Positions 59,449 through 64,000 of a DNA stretch of 64,000 nucleotides are shown here, piece after piece. Source of the DNA: Hyphococcus aureus (lineage in GTDB: Bacteria > Pseudomonadota > Alphaproteobacteria > Caulobacterales > Parvularculaceae); the NCBI RefSeq assembly GCF_042643165.1, contig NZ_JBHRSH010000001.1:2480001-2544000 (forward strand), written 5' to 3'. The translations under genes were made by a program, and so were the position numbers. Within the stretch, counting starts at the first letter, position 1, and every line of letters begins with the position of its first letter. The notes below the pieces were generated by a model, which saw nothing but the letters and a program-made list of their open reading frames with translations, was not told where the DNA came from and searched no databases.

Positions 59449-61656
59449 ATGTCTGATTTTACCGCAAGAAAAGGTTTCTTGTTGCTTGCCGGATCTGTCG
59501 CAGCGCTGACATGCGCGTCTGGCGGCGCCTATGCCGCAGAAGGCGACGACGTGATCATCGTGACAGCGACCAAGCGCAACACCGACCTGCGCGACATCGC
59601 CGGATCTGTCAGCGCCGTGACGGAAGAGAGCCTGAAAGATATCAACGCTCAAAGTCTTTCCGACTATATCACGCGCGTGCCGGGCGTTGTGTTCAACGAC
59701 TATCAGCCAGGCGTGTCTGAAGTGGTTATTCGCGGGGTCGCCTCGACGACCTATCACGAGGCCAATCAAGCGACTACCGGCTATTATCTCAACGAAATCC
59801 CGCTGATTGAGCCTGGCTTTCCCCTCGCCATTCCAGATGTTGACGCCTTCGATCTGCAACGGGTTGAAGTGCTGCGCGGCCCGCAGGGCACATTGTTCGG
59901 ATCGTCATCGCTCGGCGGCGCGATCAACTATGTTGTGAATGAAGCAGACGCCAGCGGATTTGACGCTGGATTTGAAGGCAATATTTCGACGACGCGCCGT
60001 TCCGGCGAGCCGGGATACGCCGTCAAGGGCATGATCAATGCGCCGCTGATCGAAGACAAACTCGCCGTGCGCGTTGTCGCCTTGCAGCGTTTCGACGCCG
60101 GCTATCTCGACAACCCGCAGGCCGGAATTGAAGGCAGTAACGATCTGCGGGTTCGCGGCATTCGCGGCTCTATCGTTTTCACGCCAACCGACACGACGAC
60201 TTTGTCTACGTTGAGCATGTATCAGGAATATAATCTTGACGATCAGACCTATGTGATCTTCGGAGCCGATCCGCAAGTTCCGACTTACGATCGCGCAACC
60301 AACGTGCCTGAGTTTCAGGACACTGATTTCATGCTGCATAGCGTGAAGCTGGAACAGGATCTCGGCTTTGCCGCGTTCACAGCTCTTGGCAGTTATGTTG
60401 AGAAAAGCAGCGACCTCGCCTTTGACGATTCGATCTTTTTCGGCGGCGATGATCCGCGGACCGGCACGCCGCAGCTTTCGTCGTCCTTCGGTGAGTCGAA
60501 GACCTACTACGGAGAACTGCGGCTGGCGTCGGTCGGCGACGGCCCGTTTTCATGGTTTGTCGGCGCCAACTACACAAAGATGAATGCGGACAGCACCGGC
60601 GCTGTGTTTATTGAAGGCATTGGCGCTTATATCGATGCTAATCCCGGCATGTTCGGCGGACAACCAAGCAGCCTGATCGCGCCGGATGATCTCACACAAC
60701 GCACCGTTAGCGATAGTCAGGTAAGAGAAATCGCGCTGTTTGGTGAGGCGTCTTACACATTCGCCGATGTGCTGACCCTGACCGTGGGCGGACGGGTTTT
60801 TGAATACACGTCCGAACCGCGTCTTCAGTTCTTGCCGAACGCCGATCTTGTTCCGCCATTTGATTTCCAGCCAAGCCCCAGCAAGGAATCGGATTTTATC
60901 CCGAAAGTGTCGCTCAGCTATGAACCGACAGACAATTTCATGATTTACGGGCTGTATTCCGAAGGCTACCGGATTGGCGGCGTGAATGTTTATTCGGCGG
61001 CGACGCCGGGCTTGCCATTGTCCTTTGAAAGCGACGCAACACGGAACTTTGAAATCGGCACGCGTATTGATCTTGCCGATGGCGCCGTCATTGTGGATCT
61101 TGCCGCCTATCATATCGACTGGAGCAATATTCAGGCGCGTTTGTTCACGCCCATCGATTTCAACGCCTACACTATCAATGGCGGCGGGGCGGATATTAAC
61201 GGGGTTGAGTTGAGTCTGGTTCTCAATCCGACGGATTATGTCTCTTTCTCCTCGAGTGTGTCCTATACGGATGCGGAGCTTTCCACACTGCTACCCGACA
61301 GTTTTGCGCCGGGCGGCGGATATGCGGAAGGGACGCAACTTCCGGGCGCATCGGACTGGGTGCTTGCCAATAATCTCGAATTCCATTTCGACGATATGGC
61401 GCTTAAGCCGCGTTTCAGCATCGCCCATCGCTATCTGACGGAAGCGCCTGTCGCTTTTGGCGCCACACTGCAAAAAGGCGGTTATCACATTGTCGATCTG
61501 AACGCCTCTATCGAAGTTACCGATCAGATTGAATTGGGTGTGTACGCCAAAAACCTCTTTGACGAATATGGCATCTTGAATGCGCCGTTTTCTTTTGCGG
61601 GCTCGGTGACACGGCCGCGCACTATCGGCGCCCTTATTCGCTGGAATTACCAGTAA
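59449..61656 (+). CDS. TonB-dependent outer-membrane receptor
   Basis: The receptor has 735 residues. A GGAGGGG site lies 4-5 nt before the ATG. The signal peptide is hydrophobic (GFLLLAGSVAALTCASGGAY, AAEG). The TonB box is DDVIIVTATKRNTDLRDIAG. The plug includes YITRVPGVVFNDYQPGVSEV with VIRGVAS and LQRVEVLRGPQGTLFGSSSL. The C-terminus, PRTIGALIRWNYQ, ends in Tyr-Gln rather than the usual terminal aromatic. The pattern is that of the large sphingomonad/caulobacterial receptor group used for diverse organic substrates. It is followed by a hairpin and then a polyamine-deacetylase-like gene. Confidence 0.92.
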   Translation: MSDFTARKGFLLLAGSVAALTCASGGAYAAEGDDVIIVTATKRNTDLRDIAGSVSAVTEESLKDINAQSLSDYITRVPGVVFNDYQPGVSEVVIRGVASTTYHEANQATTGYYLNEIPLIEPGFPLAIPDVDAFDLQRVEVLRGPQGTLFGSSSLGGAINYVVNEADASGFDAGFEGNISTTRRSGEPGYAVKGMINAPLIEDKLAVRVVALQRFDAGYLDNPQAGIEGSNDLRVRGIRGSIVFTPTDTTTLSTLSMYQEYNLDDQTYVIFGADPQVPTYDRATNVPEFQDTDFMLHSVKLEQDLGFAAFTALGSYVEKSSDLAFDDSIFFGGDDPRTGTPQLSSSFGESKTYYGELRLASVGDGPFSWFVGANYTKMNADSTGAVFIEGIGAYIDANPGMFGGQPSSLIAPDDLTQRTVSDSQVREIALFGEASYTFADVLTLTVGGRVFEYTSEPRLQFLPNADLVPPFDFQPSPSKESDFIPKVSLSYEPTDNFMIYGLYSEGYRIGGVNVYSAATPGLPLSFESDATRNFEIGTRIDLADGAVIVDLAAYHIDWSNIQARLFTPIDFNAYTINGGGADINGVELSLVLNPTDYVSFSSSVSYTDAELSTLLPDSFAPGGGYAEGTQLPGASDWVLANNLEFHFDDMALKPRFSIAHRYLTEAPVAFGATLQKGGYHIVDLNASIEVTDQIELGVYAKNLFDEYGILNAPFSFAGSVTRPRTIGALIRWNYQ

Positions 61657-61666
61657 GCTGATATTG

Positions 61667-61694
61667 CGAGGTTGCCGGATTTCCGGCAGCCTCG
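61667..61694 (+). terminator. Hairpin after the TonB receptor gene
   Basis: CGAGGTTGCCGG / CCGGCAGCCTCG makes a 12-bp stem (one G-T pair) with an ATTT loop, 10 nt after the receptor stop. No T-run follows, so termination strength is uncertain. Confidence 0.5.
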
Positions 61695-61733
61695 GGCAGC
61701 GCCTGACTTTTGCGGAGCATGCGAGCGTTCAAC

Positions 61734-62780
61734 ATGAAAGCATTCTTCGCCAGAGAGCAGTTGCTGCATGACCAGAGCGTTGAGTTCAATCGCGGTGAGC
61801 TGACGGCGCCGTATGAAAGCGGCAAGCGCGCCGAAATGCTATTTTCTGCGCTGGAGGCTGCTTTCCCAGGAGCCGCCAGAGATGCGGCCGAATTTCCAGT
61901 ATCGCATCTGCTCGACATTCATGACGCCGATTACATCGGTTTTCTTCAAAGCGCTTTTGGAGAATGGATCGCGGAAGGACGCACCGGCGACGCTTTTCCT
62001 ATGGTGTGGCCGGTCCACGATATGCGCGGCGAGAAGATTCCAAACACAATTGTCGGCAAGATTTCCCACTATTCCTTCGAGATTTCGACGGCCATAACCA
62101 AACATAGCTGGATCTCGGCGCGCCGCTCCGCTGAGACGGCGCTATCCGGCGCGCAGGAGCTTTCGCGAGGCGCCAATATGGCGTTCAGCCTTTGCCGTCC
62201 GCCCGGGCATCATGCGGGGCGAGGATATTTTGGCGGCTATTGCTATCTGAACAATGCCGGCATTGCGGCCCAGTATCTCCGCAATGAGGGCGCCTTGAGA
62301 ATAGCGATCCTTGATGTGGACTATCACCACGGCAACGGCACGCAGCAGATATTTTATGACCGTGACGACGTGTTTTATGTCTCGGTGCATGCCGACCCGG
62401 ATACGGATTTCCCCTATTTTCTGGGCTATGCGGACGAGACCGGCGCCGGCAAGGGGGAGGGGTTTAATCTCAATATTCCCTTGTCACGCGGCGCGGCGTG
62501 GCCTTCCTATGGGGAAGCGCTGAGCCATGCCTTGAATCGCATCGGAGACTATGCGCCGGATGCGCTCATTGTCTCTTTGGGCGTCGATACAAGCGCCGGA
62601 GACCCGCTGTCCGGATTTTTGCTGACGCGTGATGATTTTGCGCGCATGGGAGCGGCGATTGCAGCCCTCCAGCGGCAAACGCTGTTTGTCTTTGAAGGCG
62701 GATATGCGATCAATGACGTAGGCGGCAATGTTGTGAGCGTCCTTAATGGATTTCTCGGTGCCGCTCACTCAACCCCGTAA
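61734..62780 (+). CDS. Histone-deacetylase-superfamily enzyme, probable acetylpolyamine deacetylase
   Basis: This Zn-dependent amidohydrolase has 348 residues. The ATG at 61734 is chosen because MKAFFAREQLLHDQ is the standard N-terminus of the family. Catalytic motifs are RPPGHHAGRGYFGGYCYLNN (tandem general-base His), ILDVDYHHGNGTQQIFY (zinc ligands Asp and His), VSVHADPDTDFPYFLGYADE, and VSLGVDTSAGDP containing the last Asp ligand. FEGGYA supplies the Gly-rich loop before the C-terminus. The Y-F-x-G-x-A-x-E-x-G-x-G pattern and length match bacterial acetylpolyamine amidohydrolases (AphA-like). The AGCS symporter follows 15 bp downstream. Confidence 0.9.
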   Translation: MKAFFAREQLLHDQSVEFNRGELTAPYESGKRAEMLFSALEAAFPGAARDAAEFPVSHLLDIHDADYIGFLQSAFGEWIAEGRTGDAFPMVWPVHDMRGEKIPNTIVGKISHYSFEISTAITKHSWISARRSAETALSGAQELSRGANMAFSLCRPPGHHAGRGYFGGYCYLNNAGIAAQYLRNEGALRIAILDVDYHHGNGTQQIFYDRDDVFYVSVHADPDTDFPYFLGYADETGAGKGEGFNLNIPLSRGAAWPSYGEALSHALNRIGDYAPDALIVSLGVDTSAGDPLSGFLLTRDDFARMGAAIAALQRQTLFVFEGGYAINDVGGNVVSVLNGFLGAAHSTP

Positions 62781-62795
62781 AGCCGGGAACCGCGG

Positions 62796-64000
62796 ATGCT
62801 CGACGCCATAGAACAATTTTCCACCAGTCTGGTGCAGGTGGTTTTTTCATCGGTTCGCCTCGGCGGCGTCGACATTCAGCTCATCGTTCTATGGCTTGCC
62901 GTCGCCATGGTGTTTTTCACCTTCAGACTGGGTTTTCTGAATGTGCGCGGCTTTGGCGCCGCTGTGGATATTCTGCGCGGTCGGAGGGCGGACCCATCGG
63001 CGCCCGGCGAGATTTCGCAACAGGCGGCGCTTGCGACGGCCCTGTCTGGCACCGTCGGTCTCGGCAATATCGCCGGCGTCGCCATCGCCATTTCCATTGG
63101 CGGGCCAGGCGCCGCGTTCTGGATGTTCGTCATCGGCTTCTTCGCCATGAGCCTGAAATTCGCCGAGGTGACGCTTGCGGTTAAATATCGCCAGCAGACC
63201 GCGGACGGGCGATATACCGGCGGGCCCATGTGGACATTGCGGAATGCCTTTGCGTCCAGAGGCAGACCACGCATCGGCAAGGTGCTTGGCGGGATTTATG
63301 CGGGCTTTGCGATCTTTGCATTCATCCAGATCATTCAGATCAACCAGTCCTACGCTCAGTTGAACGTCATCATGGGGTTCGGCGAGACGAAATGGACGGC
63401 GTTTGCTTATGGTCTGATCGTCGCCTTCGCCGCGGGGATGGTGCTGATCGGCGGCGTTAAATCGATAGCGCGGGTCACGACGGCGCTCGTTCCCTTCATG
63501 GGCGGCCTTTATGTCATTGGCGTTTTGATGATCCTCGCGCTGAATGTGCGGGAAATTCCCGGCGCGCTTGAGCTTATCTTCAGTGAAGCGATGAATCCGT
63601 CCTCCGTTCAGGGCGGCGTTCTCGGCGCCTTTGTCGCCGGCATGCGGCGGGCGGTTTATTCCAGTGAGGCGGGCATCGGATCGTCGGCGATCGCACACGC
63701 AATTGCGAAAACGAGATCGCCTGCGTCAGAAGGATTCGTCGCCCTGTTAGAGCCATTCATTGACACGGTCGTCATTTGCACCGCGACCGCGCTGGCGATC
63801 GTCACGTCCGGCGCCTGGCGCCTTGGCCTCAATGACATCGCCATGACGTCGGCCGCGTTCGAGACTGTATCAGTATGGTTTCCTTATTTGTTGGCGGTGG
63901 CCGTTTTTCTGTTCGCTTTTTCGACCATCATCGCGACCGGATATTACGCTTTGCAGGCATGGAAATATCTCGCCGGGAGTTCGCGAACCTTATCGCGGCT
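62796..64000 (+). CDS. Alanine/glycine:cation symporter family (AGCS) protein, C-terminus beyond window
   Basis: The frame is open from ATG 62796 to the window edge (401 codons). It encodes a sodium-coupled amino-acid importer with the LeuT-like fold. Family signatures are ATALSGTVGLGNIAGVAIAI, GPGAAFWMFVIGFFAMSLKF, GGPMWTLRN, GVKSIARVTTALVPFMGGLY and RAVYSSEAGIGSSAIAHAIA. The start MLDAIEQFSTSLVQVVFSSV is typical. It lies 15 bp after the deacetylase gene and is probably co-transcribed with it; the pair suggests handling of amino acids or amines. Confidence 0.93.
   Translation, partial: MLDAIEQFSTSLVQVVFSSVRLGGVDIQLIVLWLAVAMVFFTFRLGFLNVRGFGAAVDILRGRRADPSAPGEISQQAALATALSGTVGLGNIAGVAIAISIGGPGAAFWMFVIGFFAMSLKFAEVTLAVKYRQQTADGRYTGGPMWTLRNAFASRGRPRIGKVLGGIYAGFAIFAFIQIIQINQSYAQLNVIMGFGETKWTAFAYGLIVAFAAGMVLIGGVKSIARVTTALVPFMGGLYVIGVLMILALNVREIPGALELIFSEAMNPSSVQGGVLGAFVAGMRRAVYSSEAGIGSSAIAHAIAKTRSPASEGFVALLEPFIDTVVICTATALAIVTSGAWRLGLNDIAMTSAAFETVSVWFPYLLAVAVFLFAFSTIIATGYYALQAWKYLAGSSRTLSR

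Noticed and set aside
1..64000. CRISPR arrays, IS elements and rRNA genes
   Set aside because: No regularly spaced repeats, transposase-like frames with terminal inverted repeats, or rRNA-like sequence were seen.

Overview
The window looks like about 64 kb of chromosome from a moderately GC-rich, Gram-negative alphaproteobacterium, probably aquatic or marine. The evidence is four TonB-dependent receptors, a FecI/FecR surface-signalling system, periplasmic and lipoprotein signal peptides, alphaproteobacterial-style tRNAs and the style of PrmA, UvrD and SIMPL proteins. The order (Hyphomonadales or Parvularculales-like) is a guess. There is no phage, IS element or CRISPR array. Most long antisense ORFs are shadows of GC-rich genes.

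Layout. Positions 1-11200 are housekeeping and miscellaneous genes: an edge-truncated aminopeptidase P, prmA, a frameshifted GT61-type glycosyltransferase, a UvrD/PcrA helicase, a DUF1508 protein, a secreted repeat protein, a GNAT acetyltransferase, a DUF4286 protein, a secreted protein of unknown function, an M28 lipoprotein peptidase and a SIMPL lipoprotein. A CAU-anticodon tRNA (11401-11477, probably tRNA-Ile2) is followed by a heavy-metal RND efflux operon: two-component system, CzcB-, CzcA- and CzcC-like proteins, and DUF3240. A 17-bp copy of the tRNA 3' end lies at 19207-19223, on the far side of this block, as expected for an old tRNA-site insertion.

Positions 19307-37438 are the most unusual part. 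An eight-gene minus-strand operon encodes an OCD-family reductase, two LeuD/LeuC-like pairs, two M24-fold proteins and a LigC-like Gfo/Idh/MocA dehydrogenase. Beside it are a TonB receptor with an N-terminal signalling domain, FecR and an ECF sigma factor. Divergently transcribed are two MFS transporters, a Tat-exported thiamine-diphosphate enzyme and a small cytochrome c. One LeuC-like protein has lost all three Fe-S cysteines (replaced by His, Ser and Ser), and both M24 proteins lack a complete metal site. I read this as an uncharacterised, surface-signal-controlled catabolic system for a carboxylated, perhaps nitrogen-containing compound; the substrate is unknown.

Positions 37633-51868 hold tRNA-Leu(UAA) and a second uptake-and-catabolism region: Lrp and GntR regulators, two beta-lactamase-fold serine hydrolases, a TonB receptor, a YkvI-like permease, DgcN, DgcA, a DUF819 transporter and an N-acyl-D-amino-acid deacylase. 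Together these suggest recovery of D-amino acids, particularly D-glutamate, from peptidoglycan or peptides.

Positions 52195-57587 are an iron module: a siderophore-type TonB receptor and a PepSY membrane protein, flanked by two paralogous AraC regulators. The end of the window carries an alpha/beta hydrolase, a PaiB-like FMN-binding protein, another TonB receptor, a polyamine-deacetylase-like HDAC-superfamily protein and an AGCS sodium:amino-acid symporter cut by the window edge.
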